Below, one piece after another: positions 22,638-33,800 of a DNA stretch of 64,000 nt. Numbering within the stretch: the first letter of the stretch is position 1; each line of letters starts with the position of its first letter. Origin of the DNA: Nepenthes gracilis (lineage: Eukaryota; Streptophyta; Magnoliopsida; Caryophyllales; Nepenthaceae); the NCBI GenBank assembly GCA_033239525.1, contig BSYO01000004.1, positions 28,434,037-28,498,036 on the forward strand. The letters are read 5' to 3'. Made by a program: the position numbers and the translations under genes. Under the pieces are notes generated by a model. That model was not told the origin of the DNA. It saw nothing but the letters and a program-made list of their open reading frames with translations, and searched no databases.

Positions 22638-23304
22638 TTTGGGGATGTAAATGACGATTTATTGCTCCTGTGCTGCTTAAATATGTGAGAAAGAAACATA
22701 AGTATGCAATCCCCAACTGCAAAGATGAACACACGATTTTTACAAGGAAAACCCCTCTCATCTAGGGAAAATTGAGGGACCTTATGTTTGATAACAATCA
22801 CACTTATATCTGACTTCTAACTACAAGTAACCCCTCAAACACCTTAGTGTTACAACACACTACAAGTGTACAACCCCAAACGAAACTGCATGTGCAAGAA
22901 AGATAAAAATGAAAAAGCAGGTAAATATGTTGTGCATCAGTGCAATACAACATACCCCAATTTGATGAGGATTAGAATCTAAATCGGTACCCAATTGGGT
23001 CCAACAATGTCTCCTTCCCTCTCCTTCTATTTCTGACACTACTTTGTCTTTGAAAATAAAATAAAATGAAATCGTGACTATTGTCCTTGCCAAAATTGCA
23101 CTCATTATTGTACTCTCTGCCAGGATTTTGCTCGAGCAGGAACTTGTGTGAATGTCTCACGAAACTTTCTGCCATCTTCTCTCCAGCCAAAAGTCACATG
23201 AACATCATGTGAACTTCTCTGTTCCCATTTTGCGTAAGCAATCCATCAAGTGAACATCACACAACGGGTCATAAGCCTTGCATGGGAAGTGAACCACCCC
23301 AACA
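22638..23304 (-). repeat. LTR of the deleted copia (3' copy)
   Basis: Aligns with 24776-25495 through shared blocks TGCTTAAATAT.T.AGAAAG, GGGACCTTA.., ACAACATACCC.AA and AGTGAACATCA. It ends CCCCAACA at 23304. The start is uncertain by a few bases because the terminal TG is mutated. Confidence 0.7.
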
Positions 23305-23689
23305 ATTTGTCCCTCATGACAAAGGGAGGCGCTCTGTCGCCCTGGCTATAAACATATTTTGTCCTACAACGCAACTTCTTTCCACAATGATACAATAATA
23401 TACTACCTTAAAAAAATCCAATCATCTTAAACAAAGATTGCCTTGCAATGGAACTCTTCTTTGCTCCACCAATTGGCAATCAGTACACATGCACTTCTGT
23501 GTATGTTCACTCGTCTTAGAAGACCAATTTGGCGCCTCCATGTTACTGTGACCAAACCTCATGCTGTTGCCCCTGAAGATTGAAGCTTCCATTAAATACA
23601 AGGTTGAATGCTTCGTTCTTCAAGCCACAACCAAAGTACCTCTAGTGATTTTTTATTTGTTCCTTGCTTAACATAGTGCAATACTCATC

Positions 23690-24740
23690 ATCAAGGTTAC
23701 TCATTAAAATTAGATTCTGTCGAATACCCGGTACATGTCGCATGCTCTTTAACATCAATATCGTCCTGTTGCTTGTCTTCAAGTATATCTATGATGTCCA
23801 CGACCTTCGATAAATCATCATTACCTATCTCTAATACCTCATAATCTCTGGGCTAGTAGATGCGAAAAAAAACTCTTCCTAAATTCACATGGAATGATGG
23901 CCTACTGTTTATTATCCAACTTGTCTCTTGGCTTGCCAGGCTGCACGCCTTTTCATCATATACAAATGATAAGATAATCATCTGCAGTGGTGGAGACAAG
24001 ATCACTTCACTCATATGCTTCCTCTCTTGCTCTCACTACCACCATAATTCTCCCACTTCCATTTGAAGCATTATAGTTTGTTGTGGCTATTCTTACCCAA
24101 TGATGGCATTCAATGCTCTTGTACTTATACCTTGACTTATTTCGGCCATGCCCTCCCCTATACCTTCGGAAATAAACACCTTGAAAGGGGATGAAGTTTC
24201 TTGAGATCTTCCTCTCATCTATTCATTCAACACACTATTCTTTTCCAAGCCCATCGTGATGGCACCATCCAGAGCTGACTTGGAAAGAGAAGTTTTGAAT
24301 GTCTCCCATCTGTTTGGTAGAGAGCAAAGTGGACAAACTTCGTTTATCTCATCATAAAACTTGAGATTCATTTCGGCCAATTGGCTAAGAATCTCTTGAT
24401 TGAATTCAGATGATCTTACATGGATGTAGCATCCTAGTATCTATGGGCCATCATCTACTTGATTAGGAACATCTTATTATTCCCCGTTTTTTCAAGATGC
24501 AGCTCCTCCAATTTGTTCAACAATGTGCATACATTCATCTCCCTGATAACATGGTTCAAAACACTACTATTTACCCATTGTCGAATATACAGATGCACAT
24601 TGAAGACACCCCATCCATGCACTAGTTTTGCTCGGTGGTTTTTCCTCTGTAAATACCGGTGAAGGATAATCCTTCATATGCAGAAGGTCCCTCACGTTTT
24701 CCCTCCAAAGATGGTAATCCAAACCATTTAGATTTATCAT
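23690..24740 (-). pseudogene. gag/protease pseudogene of the deleted copia
   Basis: The minus-strand frame from ATG 24740 shows LDYHLWRENVRDLL and then shifts frame. Blocks like YIRQWV.S.VLNH and CTLLNKLEEL follow (about 24600-24480), with GNNKMFLIK near 24465. The protease-like WIINSRPSFH lies near 23915, and an MRHVPGIRQNLI block near 23735-23700 marks the region after the protease. Stops and frameshifts abound. The pol part is absent. Confidence 0.6.
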
Positions 24741-24775
24741 TCTACTTGTCTGTGACCCGACTCTCTAATACTATT

Positions 24776-25495
24776 TGTTCGGACCGAATTGACAATTCAC
24801 TGCTCTGTGGTGCTTAAATATATAAGAAAGCAGCAAAACAATGCAATCCACAGACACAAAGCTAAGCATATGATACGTGGAATATCCTTCTCAACTAGAA
24901 AAAAATTACGGGACCTTACATACGACAATGATCTCTACTAGATCTCAGTTTCGGTTACAAATAAAATTGCTGACAGCTTGATTTTACAAACAAACTACAA
25001 GTATACAACTCAAGAGGGAACATATAACAAAGAGTAAATGAGAAAAACAACTGGTTAATATGTTCTATACTATGTCTAGAACAACATACCCTAAATTGAC
25101 GAAGATTGGAACATAAGTCAGTGCCCAATTGAGTAGCAACATTTTTCCTTCATCCTTCTCTCCCTCTTTCTGATGGCACTCTGTGTTTGAAAAAAAAAAA
25201 AAAAATGCAATTGTAAATGTATTCCTTTCCAGAAGTGCAAAAATACCCTTTCTTTAATACAAAAATCTATTTCACACTTAAGCATTCCTCGTGAAGACCT
25301 CTCACAAGCACTCTGCCAAGATTCCATTCAAGTAGAAACTTGCATGGACATCATGCAAACCTCTTTGCCGGCTTTTCACTCAAGCCAAGAGTGAACATCA
25401 TGTCAACTTCGCTTCTCATTTCACTTGATCAATCCATCCAATTAACAATATACAATGGTTCATGGGCCTCACATAAGATGTGACCCATCACAACA
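24776..25495 (-). repeat. LTR of the deleted copia (5' copy)
   Basis: Begins TGTTCGGACCG and ends ATCACAACA on the + strand. It carries a poly-A run near 25190-25205. Divergence from the partner LTR is high to the eye, so this is an old insertion. Confidence 0.72.
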
Positions 25496-26059
25496 TATTC
25501 AGTATCATGTATTTTATTTTATTTTCACAGGAGTAAGGGATCGATTATTCATTCAATATACCAACTATAACAGTCCTAGCAATTTCTCAATTTTCATAAT
25601 TGCATACAAGTTTGTTCATACAATATTTTTGTACAAGTTTCACAACTTGTGCTTAATTAAATTGTTGGAGTCCTTTTCGAGATTGAATCAGGTCCAATTA
25701 TGAGAAGAATATATCTATGGATAAGAAATTCCACTATTTTCATATGCTTTGGAGAAAGTCATATATAAGTTACAATTAAAATAGTTTTATCAAGCAAATT
25801 CAACATTTTGTTTCTTGCAAAAGCATCTACCAACAATCTGATAGTTTTTGTTACTTCTATATATGTCTCAAGGATATGAACAAATGGGGAAAATGTAAAA
25901 GAATAAGTAGCCACAAAGATAAAAAAAATAAAAATAAGAAAGGATGTAAAATAGTAGAATTTCTGAGTGAGCAAGGGATTCTGGACTTGTATGATGTGAA
26001 TATCTTTGATTGTAGAACCCAAATGAAAAAGATAAGTTGGAGAATATTAGGAAGTAGAT
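25496..26059. other. Non-coding DNA between two transposon remnants
   Basis: AT-rich, with no gene recognised. Part of its right end may be the 5' side of the LINE fragment that follows. Confidence 0.4.
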
Positions 26060-27560
26060 GAAAATGAAGAGTGAGTAGTGGAGCTTTGAATGAGTGGTGG
26101 AGCGTATAGTGTGTTTTTTGCCAAGTTAGGATCCAAAGAGAGATATGAATTGGATAGAGCAAGAGAAAGGAGGAGCAGGGAGCTAGGTTATACTAGATAT
26201 AGAAAAGATGAAGATAATTAAATATTAGCTGAAGAAGTAGACATAAAGGAAAGATGGAAAAGTTATTTTGATAAACTATTTTATAAAAATATAATAGAAT
26301 TCTTACATGTTGGCTTTAATGAGGAGGAAATGAGTGAAAATTTTAAAGATTTCCTCGAAATTTCGGGTTCAAGAACTTGTGAATGCACTTAAAAATATAA
26401 AAATGGTAGATTATTAGGACTAGATGAAGCACCTATTGAATTTTAGAACTATTTAGGAAAGTATGGCGTAAATTGGTTAACTAACTTATTTAATATAACT
26501 TTAAAGACTAAGAGGATGCTGGACAAATGGAGAAGTGATTTTGTTCGTAGTCATGAAAATAAATGAGATATTAATTGGACTAATTATTCGGGGTATTAAA
26601 TTAATGAGTTATACTATTAAACTTTGGGACAGGTAATTGAATAGATCCTAAGGCAAGAAACAAAAGTGATTGAAAATCGATTGGACTTTATGCCAGACGA
26701 TTGTCCACTAAAACAAAAGATCTTTTGAGAAGGTTAATGGGGTTATGTAGGGAAAAGAGAAAATATCTACTTAAGGTTTCTTGATCTAGGGAAGGCTTCT
26801 AATATAGTGCTTAGAAAGGTAGTATGACAGGTGTTAGAAAAGAAAGAAGTTGGTAAAAAAAATAAATCTAATCAAAGATATGTATGCAGGGATAATGGTT
26901 AGTGTTTAGATTATAGAAGGAAATACCTATGATTTTCTTTATATAATAGGAGTGTATCAAGGTTCCACTTTGAGTCATTATCCTACTTTAGTTATGAAGG
27001 AACTTATGAGAGGTGCCTAAGATGAGTTATTTGGTGTATGTTATTGGAAAATGATGTTTTAGTTTGATGAAAGTAGATTATGTACAGAAATAAAATTAGC
27101 ACGTTGGATTGAGACTATTAAATGTCAACGAATAGACTAAAGTAGAATTGTTATTGAATATGTGAAGTGTAATCTTAGTAATTTTAGATAGAATAATGAA
27201 TAAATTAAAATTAATGACAAGATACTCCTAATTTCTTTATCATGGATCTAAAATTCAAAAAACACGAGACATTAATGATAACGTGACATATAGGATTGTT
27301 ATAGATGGTTGAAATGGAAACTTGCATTGAGTGTGCTGTGTGATCGAAAGATATCTCTAAAATCAAAAGAAAAATTTTATAAGATAATTATGAGACCCAC
27401 TGGACTTGTAAAATTAAAATGTTGGGCTTACAAACATACATATAATGTAAGTATTGTGTACATGAGAATATTAATATGGATGAGTGAAGTGGCATTAAAA
27501 AATGAGATAAGAAATTATGATATAGGTTAGCACTTAGAAATTATAATTATAGAAGATAAG
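26060..27560 (+). pseudogene. RTE-type LINE reverse transcriptase remnant
   Basis: Stop-ridden frames follow the order of plant RTE-clade LINEs. A K.GRLLGLDEAPIEF block near 26400-26440 is followed by WLTNLFN near 26470 and DKWRS.F near 26525. ENRLDFMPD lies near 26670-26695, LRFLDLGKA near 26775-26800 and VLEKKEV near 26835. Far downstream come WLKWKLALSVLCDRK (about 27305-27350), a KEKFYKIIMRP block and a CWAYKH..NVS block with MRILIWMS. No target site or poly-A tail was identified. Confidence 0.65.
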
Positions 27561-27811
27561 ATGAAATAATATTATTTAAGGTGATTCAGATACTTAAAAC
27601 CTAGCAAAATAAAGTACTGAGTTATTTGTGGATATAGGAAAGAAAGAGGAGGCAGACTTATCAAAACTTGGAGCAGTGATAAAAATGATATCTTTTTTGA
27701 TACAAAATTTCCTCTGTTAAAATATTCTATTTCTGCTTCTGATACAGTACCTTTTGATGCAGAATCAAAAGCAATCGCCAATCCAATCATTAGTCCTATG
27801 TGGCATAGTCT
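27561..27811 (+). other. Region just before the FYVE/SYLF start codon
   Basis: Likely holds the end of the leader intron: an acceptor-like TTTTGATGCAG ends near 27767, 45 nt before the start codon. An upstream ATG lies at 27798 (see the separate entry). Confidence 0.45.
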
Positions 27812-27860
27812 ATGGCTACACCAGGTGGAGGAGTTTTATATTCTTCACTATGCAAGCTAG
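27798..27860 (+). promoter_or_regulatory. Short uORF overlapping the FYVE/SYLF start
   Basis: An ATG at 27798, out of frame with the main start at 27812, opens a 20-codon frame that closes with TAG at 27858-27860, inside the main coding region. Neither ATG has a strong context, although the main one has G at +4. If transcribed, it could lower translation of the main frame. Confidence 0.35.
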
Positions 27861-30800
27861 AAAAAGAAAGAAGTAATGGCCACTGTGATGACGATGACAA
27901 AGATGACTACAGTGATTCTATGTGGGTTGTCCCTGAAAAAAATGGGTGCCCTTCAAGTGCACGGTCCTTGAAACAGGGCTATCGATACCCATATTCTATT
28001 GAGTCTGAAGATTATATTGATGATGTATGTGATTCTGGTGAGGATCCTTGTAATTATCCACAACTTAACAACCCTCCAGAAGTGAACTTGAAAAATGTGT
28101 TGACTGGGATATTTGCTATTCTAACTGGTCGGAATAAGGTTGGAACTAATAGTCAACAGTTACCCAGTCCAAACGGTTCTTTCCTTGGGCCTGGAAAAAA
28201 CGGAGATAGTATCTTGCACTCATCGGTTTACATTCCAAGTGCTCCACCTCTTGTTGAGCCACATGGGTTCAATTATAGTGCATTCAAGGATGTTTTGGAA
28301 GCTGAACCCCCTGAATGGCTTCCAGACAGTTCTACAATGGGTTGTATGCAGTGTACTGCACCCTTTAAACCACTAATCTGTACGAGACATCACTGCCGTT
28401 TTTGTGGAGGAATCTTTTGTGGAGCATGCACAAAGGGGAGGTGTTTGATGCCTGTTAAGTTTAGGGAGAGAAACCCACAGAGGGTTTGTGACACCTGCTA
28501 TGATAGGCTTGATCCTTTGCAGGGAATTCTTATTAACACCATCAGCAATGCAATACAGGTTTCAAAGCATGATGTGATTGATTGGACCTGTGCTCGAGGG
28601 TGGTTGAATCTTCCTGTAGGTTTGTCCATGGAGCATGAGGTCTACAAGGCATCCGTCACATTGAGGAGTTATAGCCAGGTGCACCTGTTTTTCTGAGTAG
28701 CTTGACATGATTCATTCCTTATTGGAAAGTGGCACAAGTTATTGCCTTGATTAAATGAATGATAAATTCCTTATTTAATAACCTTGCCCCCATTTCTATT
28801 TATTTTTTTACACCACAAAATATATTGCCTGTGATATGCTCAAAATTATGTTATTGAATTGCAAACGGGTGGGTGTGCGTGTTTTAATTTTTTTTTTATT
28901 CCACCAAGTAATTTTTTTTGAATTGATGGGTGAGCTGTTCATATCGACTTGTTCTTGGTCAACCAGCATAGGAGAGAGAATTTGATGTTTACTGCAAGAG
29001 TTATTTCTGTCTGTTAATTATCTGTATTTTGTTATGCAGTTTTCTAATTAAGGTGAATGGCTTTTATTATTATTATTTTTTTCAAAATTCAATCAAATGC
29101 ACTCATCATGGTGTTTTTGTGTGATGATCAAATTGAAATGGGCAGGTTGCTAGGTTGAATCCGGAGAGGTGTATCCCCTTAGCTGTTCTTAAAGGAGCCA
29201 AAGGCCTGGCAATATTAACTGTTGCGAAAGTGGCCATGCTAGTTGCTTACAAGCTTGGCACTGGCTTGGTTGTGGCTCGAAAATCTGATGGAAGTTGGTC
29301 AGCACCATCTGCAATTGCCTCAGTTGGTTTAGGATGGGGTGCTCAGGTAAGGGTTGTACAGCATATTCTCTTTTTTGTGCATTTTTTTTGGGTGTGTAAG
29401 AGATTGCATGGGAAGTCCTTTGATCAGATTGAAGAGAAACATTGAGGTGAATTTGGTTGGGTCACTTTTTGGGCAGCAAATGTAAGCATTAATGCCACTT
29501 CCCTTTTTAATCATCCCCCTGCGGTGCCAAGTAAGGCTGTAACAAAATGTATTTCATTTGAACTTTGAGGAAAAGTAAAACATTACCCGATAAAGATAAA
29601 GGGGTTTGAAAGATACTGAGGGAGACAGATCGTTAGAGGGAAAGAGAAGGTTGGATGGGGTGGGAGCAACCTCAGTGGCCCAGATTGGGTTCACCTAACC
29701 TGGGGCTGGCGCAGCTTTACCAGTGCCAGGGTAGGGGTTGGACTGTGGGGTGAGGGTGGGTAGAGGTTAGCAAGAGTGGGCGTTAAGTTTTGTTTAATAT
29801 ATTTTTTTTTAATAGAAAAACCTGTGTAACCAAATACAATTTTAAACAAACACAAATGTGTTGTTTTTATCCCTTTTTCCTTACATTTGCCTTTGTTTCC
29901 GCTGCATTGTTAATATTTGAACCTTACACAACCTAGAGTGTATGGTGAACTCTGAGCATAAAACGTTCGTCTCTATTTTTCCCTTTTGTCCAGCAAATAG
30001 ACTGGAGATGAGGATGAAGATATGTAATAATTAATGGAAGAACTCTGAAGATTATATTTGGACAGAGTTAATACTAATGAATTCTAATATTTGGGTTTTG
30101 GCATTTACCCAGACATACCTATGTCGATGCTTTTACATTCCAAGATAGCTTTAGAAAGCTTGAGCATGACATGAAACCCAAATAACTGACTCAAATGCTT
30201 AGGGAATAAAGAAATAGACTTAATAATTCACAACCCCAAGCCAAAACATTAGAATCTATTACGATACTTGTGTTAGCTAGCTACAGTTATACAACACTAT
30301 ACATTACAATCCTTGTGCTAAAAAAGACTTCAAAAAATTCTCTTCATTGATCTCTCCCAAAAGCCAGCGGGGATCAAGACTTATCACTCTGAAATGTTAA
30401 ATAATATGAGTGAGCTAACAATTTAGTAAACCCTTAACATTTACTCATCAATTGACGAATATTTAAATTATTCAATATTATCAATAAATTGGACAGCGTT
30501 GATAAATAAGGAGAGAATAGTTTTATTTATTGCATTTGAGAGGCTATACGAGTGACCAAAAGCTTCAAGGATGGAAAGTTCATCATACAATGGTAGATGA
30601 TGATTGCCAATACTTGTATCCCATTGGCTGGTCCAATTCTCCACGCGAGGCCAATTCCCCATCATAATCATGAATATGCTGCCCAGAAAAAAGCATGTCC
30701 CAGTTTTGATTTAAGTCCATCATAACCCATAGTAAGTGCTTCCATTTTTGTTCTTTTTGAGAGACAAGTCATTTAGGGAGATGGAAGCAGTTCCTCATGC

Positions 30801-33800
30801 CCCAAGAAGCGAAGTCTGACACCCATTTCCACTAAAAATTATCAAGTTCAGTTATCTTCCCATTAAAAATGAAAGAATACATGCCCAACTTAGAAAGGTA
30901 CAATAGCAATGGATGTATTGTGCTTACTCTTCAATAAAAAAAAAAAAACTTTAAATTGCAAAGAAAATACTGCAGCTTCTTAGGAGATCAGCAATTTTAA
31001 GAGTGGCTGGGAACAACAAGTTGGAAAATTTAAGGATGAAACAAGTAAAAGGAGATGAAACCGTTGATGTCTGCTTACAATTCAATTAGCATATGTTGAG
31101 CTTTTATCTGTTTTTGTTTCTTGTTCAATCTCTACTTGTTTTTCCAACCTTTTTTATTCTTTTTACTTGTGGTTTTGCTCTCTCTTTTTCTTGTTATTTT
31201 TCTAATCTCCTTATTTCAGTTGCAAAAAGGTGCTGCATCTACATGGTAATTATAATAATTTTAAGTGGGCATAGGGCTTGCGTAATGAATTGGCCCAAAA
31301 TAAATTACTTTCTAATGGCTGGTTTCCACTTACCAATGCCTGAAGCTCGGTCAGTGTCCCAGTGTCTCAAGCAGTTGATAAGGAAGAGTTAGACATCTTG
31401 ACATATTCCTATATCTGACATCTGCACTCGAGTTCGAGCAACATAGCTATGAAACCTTAAACATCCCTGTAAAATATTGCAATTTGTGTTGATATGTAGT
31501 CGTCTCTTAAGTGGACAACGTGATTGGCTGCCTTAAAGCTGCCTTATTGTGTTTGCATTGATGAAGGGAACATGATAATGCGAGGCTCTTAACAATGGAA
31601 CAAAATATATGCTGATACATATTGGTTTTGAGGAAGTCGATTTTATAGAGCCAATAAGATATTCAAATTTTCAAAATTATATGAACCAATATGGCTATTA
31701 CTTATCGATATAGCATTAAATGGCAATATGTCCATCTTATAATTGATTCATAACTTGCATTTAGCCTGGGAAATGTACTGGGCAATGTGCCAAATATGTT
31801 ATCGTGTCAATAAGAAGATTCTTTATGGTCATGTATGATGAAACTTATATTATTGACCTTTTTACTATTTTCAAAATCATATGCACTTTTCAAATTGTTA
31901 GTGCTAATGGCTTTTGAGCCCAACTAATTACAGTTTAAGCATATTAGAATCATTTTAAAGGTCCCCAGGATGAATGTGTCATGACGGCTGCCTCACATTA
32001 TGCAGCGTCCACATCACCCAATTTCAGTGACAATGCGACTGGGATTTGGTTCCATGTTATTTACCCCACTCTGCCTTTCATTAAGATTCTATTGTGGTGT
32101 CCCATCCCAACAAGAAGGCAAGCCCCATGGCAATGTTATGGCAAAGTCTTACTGTGACATGGAAGATATAAAGAAAGTGAATTTAGCATATCAGATTTTA
32201 AGAAGGCTTACCAATAGCAACAAAAGCTCTCATTTTCCGGAGGTTATGTTAGGACAATAGGTTTAAGGGGACTTTGTTGTAGGGCTAATGGATTGCTTAG
32301 GGTGTTACAGATGGTATTAGAAGCTAACCCAACTGGGCGTCTATGGAAGTAAGTGATGTGCAGGACCAAGTGCTACATTGTGCCAGTTAAGCATGGTGGG
32401 AGCCACGTATAGAGAGTCGGTACAAGCACCATCTGTAATCCAAGGATCTCTTGGTCCTGACAAGAATGTAAGGGATTTGAGCGGGGATATTGTGACATCC
32501 CTTTCACATGGAAGGTGTAAAAACTGTGGATTCAGTTTATGATGTTCTGAGTATGCTTATCGCTAGCAAGGAGGACTACTCCATTTTCTCGGATCTATGT
32601 GAGGACAGCGGGTCCAAGGTGACTTTGGTCATTATAGTTATGTGTTTATTGGGTGCCTTAAGTAGACTTATTGATGACCTCTTCTCTTAAAAGAGTGTTT
32701 AAGTTGCCTCTGAAGATAATGCCATGTTCTGAAGTTAATTTTTCCCCACATATCTGATAGAACTGTTATTTTGGTTTATACCGTGTCTACAGTGTTGGAA
32801 GTGATTAACTGGTAGCTTTTTATTATCCATTTCCATATGCAGGTCGGCGGGGAGCTCATGGATTTTATAATTGTGTTGCATAATTCTAAAGCAGTGAAGA
32901 CATTCTGCAGTCGTATGCATTTTTCTCTAGGGGCTGGTTGTAGTGCTGCTGCTGGGCCAGTTGGAAGAGTGCTAGAAGCAGATCTAAGAGCTGGAGATAA
33001 AGGATCTGGAATGTGCTACACTTACAGTTGTAGCAAAGGTAGTGTAGTCTTCAAACCTTTGCTCATGATGCTGGTTTATTTTAAAGTAAACTGGTTTTTA
33101 GCAGTAGCTTGAAGTCCCATTGTACTACTATTATGAGCTTATGGTTCTGCAAGTCCTGCTTGAAGCATGTGTTGGGAGCTCTGTGATGTTTAAAACACCT
33201 TGATAATTTCAAGTGGTAGTACTTTTACCAAGTCTTCAGTTGATGTGTGTGAAATGTATATATGCTAGCAGAGATTAGCTCCTGATTTCATCTGGTGGGC
33301 CATGTTGGTTGGCATTGATGTCACCAGCTCTTCAGATTCTATACTTCCATCTCTGTATTTTACCCCAGCCTTAGTTCCCCTGTATGGAATATCCTTTGAA
33401 CTAACTATCCCAAAAGATAAATTCAGCCACAACCCCCTCCCTCCTGGTTCAACTTTACCTTGCGAGATTTATCATTAACGATTTTTCCAGCTTGCTGTTT
33501 CAATTCAAAATTTGTGTAGCCATTGGAAGGGTGATGTCACATAGTTGTAGCATTATGAAGGATTGCGTTGTGATATAAACAAGCCAGTTTCCTTTCACTT
33601 TCTTCCACATCCCTCTTCACCTTGCGAGATTTATCATTAACGATTTTTCCAGCTTGCTGTTTCAATTCAAAATTTGTGTAGCCATTGGAAGGGTGATGTC
33701 ACATAGTTGTAGCATTATGAAGGATTGCGTTGTGATATAAACAAGCCAGTTTCCTTTCACTTTCTTCCACATCCCTCTTCACCTAGCCGAGCTATAGGTA

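Larger units (their letters stand above)
22638..25495 (-). mobile_element. Copia deletion derivative (LTR-gag-protease-LTR)
   Basis: Diverged direct repeats 22638-23304 and 24776-25495 flank only about 1.47 kb of internal sequence. On the minus strand a primer-site-like GTATTAGAGAGTCGGG follows the right LTR at about 24758-24773. A copia gag start (MINLNGLDYHLW...) begins at 24740, and a decayed protease (WIINSRPSFHV, near 23915) lies further in. Integrase, reverse transcriptase and RNase H are missing. Flanks AATTC (22633-22637) and TATTC (25496-25500) could be a mutated target-site duplication. It is a different family from the element at 9866-15634. Confidence 0.75.
29347..32842 (+). other. 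CFS1 intron 2 (3.5 kb) with transposon traces
   Basis: Homologues join GWGAQ directly to GGELMDF, so no exon is expected here. It contains a MITE candidate (29451-29836) and an LTR-element trace with a primer-site-like motif near 32312. Between them (29840-31950) I recognised only AT-rich non-coding DNA. Confidence 0.8.

Noticed and set aside
32380..32400. GTTAAGCATGGTGGG resembling the 5S rRNA box of Cassandra TRIMs
   Set aside because: Only a short match. The rest of the 5S-like sequence is absent, so I do not call Cassandra.
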